Source: JAIRVZ01 sp031553755 (GTDB lineage Bacteria; Bacteroidota; Bacteroidia; Bacteroidales; Azobacteroidaceae). Taken from it: a stretch of DNA of 64,000 nt. The notes below the pieces were generated by a model that saw only the letters and a program-made list of their open reading frames with translations, ran no database searches and had not been told where the DNA came from. The stretch is taken from assembly GCA_031553755.1 (NCBI GenBank), contig JAVBKZ010000021.1, forward strand, positions 134,193-198,192, in the 5' to 3' direction. A program made the translations under genes and the position numbers. This document shows, piece by piece, positions 1 through 10,405 of the stretch (positions are counted from its first letter, which is position 1; the number at the start of each line of letters is the position of its first letter).

Positions 1-1731
1 AAAGACGAATATCAGGACAATGAACATTTTCCACGGCAGGTATATGTACGTGAAGGTAGACGTTTTGAAGGAGCTTACTTTTTTACAGCAAAAGATGCTT
101 TACCCACCGAACCTGGAAAAAGACCGCCTTTACATACCAATAGCATAACGGCGAGCCATTATGCGCTCGATTCTCACGCGGCCCGGAAACGTGAAACAGG
201 AAGAGCGCATTTAGATGGATTTATCAGTTATCCTACAGCCGTTTATACAGTACCGTTAGGAGTTATTCTCCCTAAAGAAATAAATAATCTGTTAATGCCA
301 GTGCCTGTATCCGGCTCGCATATCGGTTTTTCTACTTTGCGTATGGAACCTTGTTGGATGGCATTGGGACAAGCCGCAGGTATAACGGCCTCACTTGCCA
401 TTGATTATGAAACAAACGTCCGTGATATCAGTATAGATAAACTACAAGAAATATTAATCAAACAGAAAGCTACACTTATCTACTATCGCGATGTTCAACC
501 GGAAAATCCGCATTTTCCATTGGTACAATATATGGGATTACGCGGTTATCTGCCTGAATGGGAAGTAAATCTACAGGATACAATCGATAAGGAAACATTG
601 CAACGGTGGAGTGCTTTATGTGGATTCGAGCTAAAAGCCGTTCCCGGAAAAACAACCAGGTTAGAAGTGTTGACTGCTATTTCAGAACAAAAAATAACAT
701 TGAAAGATGCTTTCAATAATAAATTTTATATTGGTGTTGCTTTAAATAGAGGTCAATTTTCAGGGAATAATACAAAAGCTGAAGAAATAATAAAAACTCA
801 GTTCAATGCTATTGTCGCAGAAAATTGCATGAAAAGCATGTATTTGCAACCCGAAAAAGATAAATTTTTCTTTGATGATGCTGATAAATTTGTAGCGTTC
901 GGAGAAAAAAATCACATGTATATGACAGGACATACATTGATATGGCATTCTCAAACACCTCGTTGGTTCTTCGTAGATGATAAAGGAAATAAAGTTTCCC
1001 GCGAAATTTTGATTGAAAGAATGAAGAAATACATTTATACGGTTGTAGGGCGTTATAAAGGAAAAATAAAAGGATGGGATGTTGTAAACGAGGCTATTTT
1101 AGATAATGGAAAATGGCGCGATAGCCAGTTTTATCAGATTATCGGAGAAGATTTTATTAAACTGGCATTTCAATTCGCTCATGAAGCTGACCCCGATGCT
1201 GAACTATACTATAATGATTATTCGATGGCGATTGATGGAAAGCGCGACAGTGTTCTCAAAATGGTCAAATCATTGCAAAAACAAGGTGTTCGGATTGATG
1301 GTATTGGCATGCAGGGGCATATTGGCATGGATACTCCAAGTATAAGCGATTTTGAAAAAAGTATACTCGCGTTTTCTAATTTAGGAATAAAAGTAATGAT
1401 TACGGAATTGGATTTAAGCGTATTACCCAACCTTTGGTCGAATATGGGAGCTAATATTTCAGAAACAGCTGAATATCAAGAAAAAATGAATCCATATCCG
1501 AATGCGATTCCTCGAGATGTAGAATTGAAATGGGAAGAACGTTATTTGGATTTCTTTAAGTTATTTTTTAAATATCATGACAGGATCAGTAGAGTAACTT
1601 TGTGGGGAATCAGTGACGCTGATTCTTGGAAAAATAATTTTCCGATAAAAGGAAGAACGGATTATCCATTATTGTTTGATCGAAATTATAATCCGAAATC
1701 GGTTATACAAAAAATAATGAGAATAAACTAA
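1..1731 (+). CDS. FAD-dependent oxidoreductase / GH10 endo-xylanase fusion (5' end outside window)
   Basis: The frame is open from base 1, so the N-terminus lies outside the window and 576 residues are visible. Residues 1 to about 130 match the C-terminal part of FAD_oxidored-type proteins: the segment SHYALDSH, then VYTVPLGVILPKEINNLLMP and WMALGQAAGITASLA. About 100 further residues look like the normal tail of that family. From about residue 232 a complete GH10 barrel of about 345 residues follows, with HTLIWHSQTPRWF, the acid/base Glu364 in WDVVNEA and the nucleophile Glu469 in ITELDL. GH10 enzymes cleave beta-1,4-xylan internally. The joined architecture is seen directly; its purpose is not known. 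There is no T9SS tail. It is the first visible gene of the plus-strand carbohydrate operon, 15 bases before the esterase gene. Confidence 0.85.
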   Translation, partial: KDEYQDNEHFPRQVYVREGRRFEGAYFFTAKDALPTEPGKRPPLHTNSITASHYALDSHAARKRETGRAHLDGFISYPTAVYTVPLGVILPKEINNLLMPVPVSGSHIGFSTLRMEPCWMALGQAAGITASLAIDYETNVRDISIDKLQEILIKQKATLIYYRDVQPENPHFPLVQYMGLRGYLPEWEVNLQDTIDKETLQRWSALCGFELKAVPGKTTRLEVLTAISEQKITLKDAFNNKFYIGVALNRGQFSGNNTKAEEIIKTQFNAIVAENCMKSMYLQPEKDKFFFDDADKFVAFGEKNHMYMTGHTLIWHSQTPRWFFVDDKGNKVSREILIERMKKYIYTVVGRYKGKIKGWDVVNEAILDNGKWRDSQFYQIIGEDFIKLAFQFAHEADPDAELYYNDYSMAIDGKRDSVLKMVKSLQKQGVRIDGIGMQGHIGMDTPSISDFEKSILAFSNLGIKVMITELDLSVLPNLWSNMGANISETAEYQEKMNPYPNAIPRDVELKWEERYLDFFKLFFKYHDRISRVTLWGISDADSWKNNFPIKGRTDYPLLFDRNYNPKSVIQKIMRIN

Positions 1732-1746
1732 AAAGTAATAATAATC

Positions 1747-3303
1747 GTGAAAACAAAATTTACATTTATCCTTGTATTTTTTTTAATCTTTATTTCTAAT
1801 GTAATATTGGCAAAATCTTCTTCCAAAGCAGAGGTTACGGCACTTTCATATAGATATAATTTACTAGAACTTCCCGTTTATATTGCTGATAGTGGTTTTG
1901 ATGCTGTGAGTCCGGTTTCCAGATTGTGGGATGGTATCACTTCTGTAGGTGTCAACGATAGCAAAGCAACAGGAAATGTTGAGGCTTGGGTTGAATTTGA
2001 TTTTGGGAGAGAGTATGAAATAGAGGAAGCCAAACTTTTTCAGGATCATGGAGGAAACAGGGTGACGAGTTGGAAAGTAATGTATTGGACAGGCGATAAA
2101 TGGGAAGATGTTTTTCCTTATTTAAATACTACAGCTTCAGGTTGGCAAAGTAAAACATTTGATAAAAAGGCCAGAAAAGTGAGATTTTATGCCAGATGTA
2201 GCGCTTCCTCAAGTTATGTTAGTATTCATGAAATAGAACTTTATACCAAGACTTTATCCGAACCCCAAAAGATAATGGTAGGATGTGTAGGCGATAGTAA
2301 TACGGAAGGAGCGGGAGCATCTTTTAAAAGTTTGTATTCCTGGCCGGTTCAATTAGGAATGCTTATGGGACTTGATTATCAGGTAAAAAACTGTGGAAAA
2401 TCAGGGACAACGCTTCAAAACGCTGCTGACTTGCCTTGGACTGCTGATGCGCAATATACTGTCCATAAAGGTATAAATTCCAATATTTCAATCATCGCTT
2501 TGGGAACAAACGATTCCAAATCTTACAATTGGAATTCGAACCGTTTTAAAAGTGATTATATTAATCTGATTAAGGAATTTCAAGGCTATGAATCCAAACC
2601 GGAAATATTTATTCTTGTTCCGATTAAATCTTATTCTACCACTTCCACAATAAGAAATCAAGTCATAAAAGATGAAATTCGTCCCATTCTAAGAGATATC
2701 TCAAGAGATTATGGAATTGCGGTAATAGATGGTTATGTAGTAACAGAAAATATAGGAGATCTTGTTCCTGATGGTATTCATCCCAATGATGAGGGTCTAA
2801 AGATGATAGCGGAAAAAGTAGCTTCTGTTTTAAAAACTACGAAGCCGCTTATTACTATCAACGGAAATCCTTCATCTATCACTTATGCGCAATATCGTTG
2901 GTATAAAGATGGGGTTCTCATATCCGGAGCTTCAGCGTCAAACTATACGGTAACTCAGCCGGGAATTTATAAGGTTGCGGTAAAATTAAATTCGACTACC
3001 GATGACGTAATTGTTTCTAAAGATTATGAAGTATTAGATGCAGGTGTCAAATTGGTTATTTCGGATGGAATATCTTCATCAATATCTACATCGGAAATCA
3101 AACAAGTTAGAGTTTCAAAAATAAATAATGAGATATCGGTTAAAAATGCGGCAGGTTTGGATTTAAGGTTGTATGACGTGTATGGAAAACAACTAAAAAT
3201 TGTAAAAATACAAAACTCTAATGAAAATATAAACATCAGTCATCTACCTTGTGGAATATACCTTTACAGAGTAGGTGAAATAAGTGGAAAAATTCTGAAA
3301 TAG
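1747..3303 (+). CDS. Secreted discoidin-SGNH hydrolase, probable carbohydrate (acetylxylan) esterase, T9SS-tagged
   Basis: The start codon is GTG, followed by a hydrophobic signal peptide of about 22 residues. Residues about 45-170 resemble an F5/8 type C (discoidin) carbohydrate-binding fold. An SGNH/GDSL hydrolase domain follows: CVGDSNTEG with the nucleophile Ser184, GKSGTT, GTNDS, and the Asp342/His345 pair in DGIHPND. A short Ig-like segment (RWYKDGVLISG) precedes a T9SS type A sorting domain that ends the protein. SGNH enzymes in xylan loci commonly remove acetyl groups from xylose or side chains. That role fits the GH10 and GH115 neighbours but is inferred. Spacing to the next gene is 12 bases, consistent with one transcript. 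Confidence 0.85.
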   Translation: MKTKFTFILVFFLIFISNVILAKSSSKAEVTALSYRYNLLELPVYIADSGFDAVSPVSRLWDGITSVGVNDSKATGNVEAWVEFDFGREYEIEEAKLFQDHGGNRVTSWKVMYWTGDKWEDVFPYLNTTASGWQSKTFDKKARKVRFYARCSASSSYVSIHEIELYTKTLSEPQKIMVGCVGDSNTEGAGASFKSLYSWPVQLGMLMGLDYQVKNCGKSGTTLQNAADLPWTADAQYTVHKGINSNISIIALGTNDSKSYNWNSNRFKSDYINLIKEFQGYESKPEIFILVPIKSYSTTSTIRNQVIKDEIRPILRDISRDYGIAVIDGYVVTENIGDLVPDGIHPNDEGLKMIAEKVASVLKTTKPLITINGNPSSITYAQYRWYKDGVLISGASASNYTVTQPGIYKVAVKLNSTTDDVIVSKDYEVLDAGVKLVISDGISSSISTSEIKQVRVSKINNEISVKNAAGLDLRLYDVYGKQLKIVKIQNSNENINISHLPCGIYLYRVGEISGKILK

Positions 3304-3315
3304 AACTTAATACGA

Positions 3316-6072
3316 ATGAAAAAAGCTAAACTATATCTTTCTCTTTTTTTATTTGTTTGCATAGGGATTAATGCGCAAAGTATCAAGCCTTTATCGGAAT
3401 ATGATTTGAATAGTCATGATATTAGTTCTTTATTGGATTGGGGGCCATATTCTAAAAAATATGCGGGAATATCTCACATTCCGGAAATGGAAAAAGGCCT
3501 GCGTTTTGATTTTTCCGTCATGCCGGGATATTACAGGAACAAGCAGTTGGTTCCTCACGTACTTTTTGAATCCTCATATTATCCTTGGAATTTTTCTCCG
3601 GATATGCACAAGATATCTTACCGTTACCAGTTAGAATGGAAAAATCGTGTTTACTCAGATGTAACATATTATGTATTAGATCAATCGAAAGTTTTAGTTG
3701 AGATAAAAACCATTAATAATACAGATTTTACCCAAAATTTGGTATACAACAACATTGCGTATATCGATTATCCGGAGTCGACTCCTAAGGTCAGGGCTTT
3801 TGGAGCGGAAAAGCTCCAATGGCAAAATGCAATAGACTACGAAGATTTGGATCTGGCAGAGAAGAAACCTCAATACAACTTGGTTTACGATGGTTGGATG
3901 AGAAATGAAGGTCTCAATGACTATGCGTTGTCAAGAAGCATTTTGGGAAGAGGATTCGGAAGAGACAAAGATGATAAGGTAAGTTATCTTTTAGACGTAA
4001 AGCAAACGACAGGAGAATTATTATTCCGGTATAAGGCAGGAAACGGAAAAACTTGTTCTTTTGTTTTGGAAGGACTTATTTCTGATACCATTCATTTCAA
4101 AGGGACAGATAATTTTGACTTATTGTCTATCCCTTATGAAACAAATAAGACAGGCGTACAAGTTTTAAGTATTCGTTCTTTAGGAGGAAATGCTATAGAA
4201 TTAGATGGATTTTTCATCGGAGAAAAAAATGCTTTTAAAGAATTAACGATAAAAGAAACCAAGCTCCCATTTACTCCTGAAATAAAAAAAGGTAAGACCA
4301 ACGAAGATTTCATCCTCAAATATCAGGATATTGATCAATATTATGCGGTTGCGTGGAATTATTCTGAATCTCAGATTCGGCAGATACTTAATAGTGAATT
4401 AGAGTCATTTTTTAGGAGGAAAGTACACGATCATGTCAGTGGAACTTTGTCAGGCGATAAAAACTGGCATTACACCAACGCGTTTTTGCGTCCGATAGTC
4501 GTAGCTCCACAATCTGAAAGCAAACTGTATATGCTCCTTATCGCAGGAGAAAAAAATGTAGTTGAAAATGATATTGCTCGTTTTCACGAAACCCCCGACT
4601 ATTATATAACGCAGGCATCTCAAATAGAAGCGTCCCGGCAAAAACCTTTATTGCTCCCTGGAAACGAGCAATATCATTTCGGATATAAATTGTTAGAATC
4701 AGCCATTCTTTCAAATATATCTTATCCGATTTATACACAACGTGAATATATTCGCCATTTTACTCCCGGGAAAAACTGGAATAGCTTGTATACGTGGGAT
4801 TTAGGATATATTTCTTTGGGTTTATTGGATATTGATAAAGAAAAATCTTTTGAATCAATCAAGGCTTATACTACACCGGTAGGATCACAATCTGCTTTTA
4901 TACATCATGGAACTCCACTTCCGATACAGATGTTTGCTTTTTTTGACTTTTGGAATATGACACAAAATAAAGAAGTCCTGAAATTTTTATATCCTCGCTT
5001 GAAACAATACTATGATTTCATGTCGGGAAATAGTCAGGGTTCTACAACACGAATGAAAGGAAGTAATCTGTTGAAAACATGGGACTATTTTTATAATTCG
5101 GGAGGCTGGGACGATTATCCCCCTCAGCATTATTATCATGATTCGGATAAGTCAAAAACGAATGTGACTCCCGTTGTTTCAACGGCATTTTATATCCGGG
5201 CGGCTAAAATACTTCGTTTGGCAGCCAAAGAATTGGGTTATAAAAATGATATAAAATATTATGAAAAAGAGATAAAGACTTTTTCTGATGCGCTGCAAAA
5301 ATATTCTTGGGATGATGACGCCGGATATTTCAGTTATGTTACTCACGATAAAGAAGGTAATGCTACCGGAATTTATCGTTATCCCAAAGATAACTCCAAT
5401 TTTAATAAAGGTTTAGATGGTACTTCGCCTTTGCTTGCCGGAATTTGTACAAAAAATCAGGAAGACAAATTAGTAGGTCATCTCTTTTCGGAAAAAGAAA
5501 TGTGGACAGCTTGTGGAATTTCTACAGTCGATCAGTCAGCTTCTTATTATAAAAAAGACGGATATTGGAACGGAGCAGTTTGGATGCCTCACCAATGGAA
5601 CATGTGGAAATCTCTTTTGGATTGCGGTAGGGGAGAAGAAGCTCGTAAAATAGCGGAAACAGCTTTACGACTTTGGGAAAAAGAATGCGAAGAGAGTAAT
5701 TATACTTTCGAACATTTCATTATTTCCTCCGGAAGAGGAGCCGGATGGCATCAGTTCTCCGGACTTTCTTCACCTGTAATCAATTGGTTTAGTTCTTACT
5801 ACAAAATAGGAAAAGTTACTACCGGATTTGAAATTTGGATTGAAGAAGATAAGTTTGGTGAAAATTATTCAAACTATCAGGCAATATTAAATTTTGATGA
5901 CTCGGAAACCCCAAAAAGAAGAACAATGTTGGTTTGTCTTAACCCCGATTTTAAGTATAAGGTGTTTTTTAATAATCAGGTACTTGATTCAAAAATGCTT
6001 CATCCCGGTTGTATGGAAATAACACTTCCTACAACCAATAAAAAAGGACAATTGACAATTAATTTTTATTAA
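3316..6072 (+). CDS. GH63/MGH1-like (alpha/alpha)6-barrel glycosidase
   Basis: A signal peptide (MKKAKLYLSLFLFVCIGINA) is followed by about 390 residues of beta-rich N-terminal region and then an alpha-helical toroid. Hallmarks of GH63-like enzymes are visible. GGWDDYPPQ with Asp599/Asp600 corresponds to the general-acid region. YWNGAVWMPHQWNMWKSL and the later EESNY, with Glu792/Glu793, resemble the catalytic-base ENY region of bacterial GH63 proteins. Family members hydrolyse alpha-glucosidic or alpha-mannosidic bonds; the exact substrate here cannot be read from sequence. Length is 918 residues with no T9SS tail, so it is probably periplasmic. It lies mid-operon between the esterase and the GH115 gene. 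Confidence 0.7.
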   Translation: MKKAKLYLSLFLFVCIGINAQSIKPLSEYDLNSHDISSLLDWGPYSKKYAGISHIPEMEKGLRFDFSVMPGYYRNKQLVPHVLFESSYYPWNFSPDMHKISYRYQLEWKNRVYSDVTYYVLDQSKVLVEIKTINNTDFTQNLVYNNIAYIDYPESTPKVRAFGAEKLQWQNAIDYEDLDLAEKKPQYNLVYDGWMRNEGLNDYALSRSILGRGFGRDKDDKVSYLLDVKQTTGELLFRYKAGNGKTCSFVLEGLISDTIHFKGTDNFDLLSIPYETNKTGVQVLSIRSLGGNAIELDGFFIGEKNAFKELTIKETKLPFTPEIKKGKTNEDFILKYQDIDQYYAVAWNYSESQIRQILNSELESFFRRKVHDHVSGTLSGDKNWHYTNAFLRPIVVAPQSESKLYMLLIAGEKNVVENDIARFHETPDYYITQASQIEASRQKPLLLPGNEQYHFGYKLLESAILSNISYPIYTQREYIRHFTPGKNWNSLYTWDLGYISLGLLDIDKEKSFESIKAYTTPVGSQSAFIHHGTPLPIQMFAFFDFWNMTQNKEVLKFLYPRLKQYYDFMSGNSQGSTTRMKGSNLLKTWDYFYNSGGWDDYPPQHYYHDSDKSKTNVTPVVSTAFYIRAAKILRLAAKELGYKNDIKYYEKEIKTFSDALQKYSWDDDAGYFSYVTHDKEGNATGIYRYPKDNSNFNKGLDGTSPLLAGICTKNQEDKLVGHLFSEKEMWTACGISTVDQSASYYKKDGYWNGAVWMPHQWNMWKSLLDCGRGEEARKIAETALRLWEKECEESNYTFEHFIISSGRGAGWHQFSGLSSPVINWFSSYYKIGKVTTGFEIWIEEDKFGENYSNYQAILNFDDSETPKRRTMLVCLNPDFKYKVFFNNQVLDSKMLHPGCMEITLPTTNKKGQLTINFY

Positions 6073-6189
6073 AAAACAGATTTAAGATATAGTGTGGAGA
6101 ATTTATGAATGAGAAAACAAGTGTAGTAAAAATGAGTCAAAAGAGGTACTATTTTGCAGAAAAAATAATATAATAATATAAATTAAACC

Positions 6190-9100
6190 ATGAAGAAAAT
6201 TTTATTAACATCAACGTTAATAGGTATTTTTACCTTTTTTTCGTTGGCAATGTCGGCTGGTATTGTAATTAGCAATACAAATACAAGCGGAAGTTTCCCG
6301 TTAGTTTCAAATAATGTTTCAGCCTCTGTTGTTGTAGATAACAACGACATGGAAGTTGTGAAAATTGTGGCCGAAGCATTCTGTAACGATGTTAAATTGC
6401 TTACCGGAATTAAACCTGTAATCAAAACTGCTGTAGATAACGCTCCGGTTGTGATTGTGGGTACGCTTGGAAAATCCACATTGATCGACCAATTAGCTTC
6501 AAGTGGAAAAATAAACAAATCTCGCATAGAGGGAAAATGGGAAACATTTTGTATTGCTGTGGTTGACAATCCTGTAAGTGGAGTTGACAAAGCATTAGTA
6601 ATTGCAGGTAGTGATCCACGCGGAACAGCGTTCGGAATATTTGAACTTTCCCGCAAAATGGGAGTTTCTCCCTGGGTTTGGTGGGCGGATGTGATTCCTG
6701 AAACCCATGATGCGATTTATGTTTCGGGAGATGAAGCGTTCGGACCTCCATCGGTAAAATACAGAGGAATGTTCATCAACGATGAAGACTTTGGAATGAA
6801 ACCTTGGGCTGCAAAAAATATGGATCCAACTATCAGAAACGGTAGTGGAGATATTGGTCCTCGCGCACATGAGAAAATTTTTGAATTGATGCTTCGTACC
6901 AAATCCAACTTTTTTTGGCCTGCTATGCATGCTTGCACCAAAGCTTTTTGGTACTACAATAATGCACAAGCAAATAATCCCGAAGTAGCCCGTAAATACC
7001 AAATTGTATTAGGATCGAGCCATTGTGAACCAATGTTACGTGATAATGAGGACGAATGGAGACAAAATTTCAAAACCGAATATCCGGGAGTTACCCAAGG
7101 AGAATGGAACTGGAAAACGAATAGTGCTGTCATTACAAAATATTGGGAGGACAGGGTAAAGGAATCCAAAAACAATCCAGCTATTTATACTTTAGGTATG
7201 CGTGGGGTACACGATAGCCAAATGTTAGGGTATAACAACGATGATGAACGCGCGGTTGCCTTAAAGGGTATTATCGCTACACAACGAAATCTGTTAGAAA
7301 CATATTTGGAAAAACCTAAGGCAACAGTTCCCCAATTATTTTGTCCTTATAAAGAAGCTTTAAGCCATTATAATAAAGGAATAGATTTACCTGTAGATGT
7401 AACTTTGTTGTGGCCGGATGATAATCATGGATATATTCGCCAGTTGTCAACGCCTACGGAACAAGCGCGTAGTGGAGGTTCAGGTGTGTATTACCACTTC
7501 TCTTACTGGGGAAATCCTCAGGATTACCTGTGGCTTGCTTCATCTTCGCCTGCATGGATCAGTTATGAAATGTCGAAAGCTTATCAATTAAATGCGAAAG
7601 ATATTTGGGTATTCAACGTGGGAGATATTAAACCTGCTGAATTTGAATATCAATTCGCAATGGATTTAGCATGGGATGTAGATGCCTGGACTCCTGAAAA
7701 GGCTCATACTTATACTTTGGCTTGGGCGAAAGAACACTTTGGAAATGATTTAGCTCAAGAAATCGCGGAAATAAAAAATCAATATTATCACTTAACTGCC
7801 TCAGGAAGACCGGATCAAATACACAGGGTTGCTTTCAGCGTTGAAGAAACAGAAAAACGTCTGATAGCTTACGCGGAGTTGGATAACAAAGCCAAAGCAT
7901 TGGAATCACGTATTCCTAATCGACTCAAAGATGCTTATTTTCAACTTATAACTTATCCTGTGCGATGTGCAGCCGCCATGAATGAAAAAATTCTTGGAGC
8001 AAGACTTAGTTTTGAGTATGCCAGTCAGGGAAAAGTAACAGAAGCGCTGCAAATTACTGATAGGGCAAAAGTCGGATATAAAGTAATACGCGAATTGACC
8101 AATCAATACAATAAGGTCATGGCAAATGGCAAATGGAATGGTATGATGGATTATTCTCCAAAAGATCTCGGTGTTTTTTTCGAACCAAATGTGGCGACAG
8201 AAGAGATTATTAATGGAGATGTTATACCATTGAAAACATCTGACAAAACAACTGTTATTCCTGTTAAAAATTTTTCTGCTAAAACAGGAGCCGGAGTAAC
8301 TTTACTGGAAGGATTAGGCGTTGGTGGAGCTTCTGTAACTGTTTGGCCGCTTAATATGACTCAATATACAAGTGCCAATATAACATCGGCTCCCAATGTC
8401 GAATATAAAATATCACTAAAAAAAGGCGCGAATAAGATTGGACTCAAATGTTTGCCCACTTTTCCGCTTTACGAAGGATACGATTTGCGTTATGCAGTTT
8501 CGGTGGATGGAAATATCCCTCAATTTATTAGTATAAAAACTTCCGCAGAGACAGGAGATTGGAATGGAAACGTATTGAGAGGTTATGCTATTGATAATAT
8601 TGCTATTCAGAGTAATACGGATAGAGAAGCTTCCCTGAAAATTTATTTTGCTGATCCGGGTTTAACCTTATCTTCGATAGAAATAACGACAGAAGAATCG
8701 GATCTTTTAAGCGGTAAAATGGTCAATCCTGATTTCGAATATCAATCAGCCGGAGTGTTAAATGATGGAACAACATTCAGGGGCGATCCTTATGGATGGT
8801 CACGTACAGGCACTTTGAAGGGAAATTCATGGGGTATTAACAAAGATGCTGCAAACTATCATGGAATGAATGTTTGTTGGTACGGTTCAACTCCAATGCC
8901 GGCATCATTTGAACTATCTCAGGTTATTAAAGGTCTACCGGCGGGAGAATATGTTGTTCGTTGCTTGTTGGGAGTTCCGAAAGAAGCTTTAACTAATCAA
9001 CGTCTTTTTGCCAATAAAAACGTAGAATATTACGGAAAAGAATCTGATTATGTTTCAAATCTGACCTCTGGGGAAGTTAATACTTTTGCCGGTTATACTG

Positions 9101-10353
9101 AAGATAACAGCAATGGAAGTAATATCACACTTAAAGAAATGGCAGTTAAAGTCGTTATTTCTACAGGAGAAGACTTGAAAGTAGGTCTTCGTACAAGCAA
9201 TAAAAAAGGAGATGGAACATCAGTAACAGATGAAAATACAGGTTGGTTTAAGGTTGATTATTTCCGGTTAGAATGTGTCAGAGAGTATACCGTAGACAAT
9301 CTTAAAACTCAATTGGGAGAATTGCTCGAAGAAGCTCAACATCTCTACGGTTCAAGAAGGGAAGGAACTGGGGGAGGAGAATATCCTTCGACAGCTTGTT
9401 CCGCTTTTAATTCAATAATACAATCATCTCAGGCAACACATCAAAATTCTTCTTCAACTTTGACTCAATTGATTGATGCTTTCAAAAAATTAGAATCAGG
9501 AGTTAAAACATTTAAGAAAAGTGTTATACCTTATACCGCCTATATTGTTAATCCAAGTTTCGAATATAAATCGGCCGGAGTATTGAATGATGGAACAACA
9601 TTCAGGGGCGATCCTTATGGTTGGTCACGTACCGGTACTTTGAAGGGTGAATCATGGGGAATCAATAGCGATGCGACAAACAAAGAGGGTAATAATGTAT
9701 GCTGGTATAGTTCTTCTCCTTTGCCAAATAATTTTGAATTGTATCAAGTTATTAAAGGCCTTCCTGCGGGAGAATACACTGTTCGTTGCCGGATGGGAGT
9801 TTCGAGTAATAACGTAGTCGGAACACAGCGACTTTTTGCTAATAACGATGTTCAATATTATGGGTATGAATCAAATTTTTCATACAATTTTACAGATAAT
9901 GAAAATCGTACTTTTGCCTGTTTGGATGGAACTTCCACTTTTTATTTGCAAGAAATGGAAGTAAATACTGTAATCAAAAATGGAGAAGATTTGAAACTGG
10001 GAATCCGCACATCCAATAAAAAGCTTGATGGAACAAGCGATAATTCAGGAAATACCGGATGGTTTAAAGTCGATTATTTTCGTTTGGAATTGAAAGAATT
10101 GCGTGGAGAAACAAGCATAAATATGATTGAAGAAAATTTATTCAAAATAATTGGAGAAAAAGAAAGTTGTCAAATCATTATGGGAAAACCTTTTTCTTCT
10201 GCAAACGTCAGAATTATCTCTTTATCAGGATATACGGTTTATAACAGCGCAATCAAAGATGTGAATACAAGAATTACACTTCCAACCGGACTTTATATTG
10301 TTGTAGTTTCTATTGATGGAAAGACTCAAACAGGTAAAATTTTAGTAAAATAA
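6190..10353 (+). CDS. GH115 xylan alpha-1,2-glucuronidase with duplicated C-terminal module, T9SS-tagged
   Basis: A signal peptide ends near residue 24. The N-terminal domain and barrel read as GH115: the segments GSDPRGTAFGIFELSRKMG, SPWVWWADV, VKYRGMFINDED, and KSNFFWPAMH near residue 240. GH115 enzymes release (4-O-methyl-)glucuronic acid from internal or terminal xylose of glucuronoxylan, which fits the GH10 neighbour. A GH115 C-terminal domain occupies about 690-840. Two homologous modules of about 180 residues follow (845-1028 and 1120-1300), separated by a helical linker. A T9SS type A tail ends the protein at 1387. The modules are probably carbohydrate-binding, but I cannot name a family. 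It starts 117 bases after the previous gene. Confidence 0.9.
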   Translation: MKKILLTSTLIGIFTFFSLAMSAGIVISNTNTSGSFPLVSNNVSASVVVDNNDMEVVKIVAEAFCNDVKLLTGIKPVIKTAVDNAPVVIVGTLGKSTLIDQLASSGKINKSRIEGKWETFCIAVVDNPVSGVDKALVIAGSDPRGTAFGIFELSRKMGVSPWVWWADVIPETHDAIYVSGDEAFGPPSVKYRGMFINDEDFGMKPWAAKNMDPTIRNGSGDIGPRAHEKIFELMLRTKSNFFWPAMHACTKAFWYYNNAQANNPEVARKYQIVLGSSHCEPMLRDNEDEWRQNFKTEYPGVTQGEWNWKTNSAVITKYWEDRVKESKNNPAIYTLGMRGVHDSQMLGYNNDDERAVALKGIIATQRNLLETYLEKPKATVPQLFCPYKEALSHYNKGIDLPVDVTLLWPDDNHGYIRQLSTPTEQARSGGSGVYYHFSYWGNPQDYLWLASSSPAWISYEMSKAYQLNAKDIWVFNVGDIKPAEFEYQFAMDLAWDVDAWTPEKAHTYTLAWAKEHFGNDLAQEIAEIKNQYYHLTASGRPDQIHRVAFSVEETEKRLIAYAELDNKAKALESRIPNRLKDAYFQLITYPVRCAAAMNEKILGARLSFEYASQGKVTEALQITDRAKVGYKVIRELTNQYNKVMANGKWNGMMDYSPKDLGVFFEPNVATEEIINGDVIPLKTSDKTTVIPVKNFSAKTGAGVTLLEGLGVGGASVTVWPLNMTQYTSANITSAPNVEYKISLKKGANKIGLKCLPTFPLYEGYDLRYAVSVDGNIPQFISIKTSAETGDWNGNVLRGYAIDNIAIQSNTDREASLKIYFADPGLTLSSIEITTEESDLLSGKMVNPDFEYQSAGVLNDGTTFRGDPYGWSRTGTLKGNSWGINKDAANYHGMNVCWYGSTPMPASFELSQVIKGLPAGEYVVRCLLGVPKEALTNQRLFANKNVEYYGKESDYVSNLTSGEVNTFAGYTEDNSNGSNITLKEMAVKVVISTGEDLKVGLRTSNKKGDGTSVTDENTGWFKVDYFRLECVREYTVDNLKTQLGELLEEAQHLYGSRREGTGGGEYPSTACSAFNSIIQSSQATHQNSSSTLTQLIDAFKKLESGVKTFKKSVIPYTAYIVNPSFEYKSAGVLNDGTTFRGDPYGWSRTGTLKGESWGINSDATNKEGNNVCWYSSSPLPNNFELYQVIKGLPAGEYTVRCRMGVSSNNVVGTQRLFANNDVQYYGYESNFSYNFTDNENRTFACLDGTSTFYLQEMEVNTVIKNGEDLKLGIRTSNKKLDGTSDNSGNTGWFKVDYFRLELKELRGETSINMIEENLFKIIGEKESCQIIMGKPFSSANVRIISLSGYTVYNSAIKDVNTRITLPTGLYIVVVSIDGKTQTGKILVK
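8722..10090 (+). repeat. Internal duplication in the GH115 gene (copies 8722-9273 and 9547-10090)
   Basis: Two copies of a roughly 550-base segment encode homologous modules. The best-conserved stretch is an identical run of about 35 bases (8760-8794 and 9587-9621), coding for NDGTTFRGDPYGW. Similarity persists through GLPAGEYxVRC, LRTSNKK/IRTSNKK and GWFKVDYFRLE. Identity at nucleotide level suggests a fairly recent tandem domain duplication. Confidence 0.85.
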
Positions 10354-10405
10354 CCTAAAATAAAAATATAAACAGATTTTCATTGATTACTATATACAAA
10401 ATATT

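Noticed and set aside
6105..6173. A 22-codon open frame with an upstream GGAG between the GH63-like and GH115 genes
   Set aside because: No recognisable sequence features, and Bacteroidota rarely depend on such ribosome sites; chance is likely.
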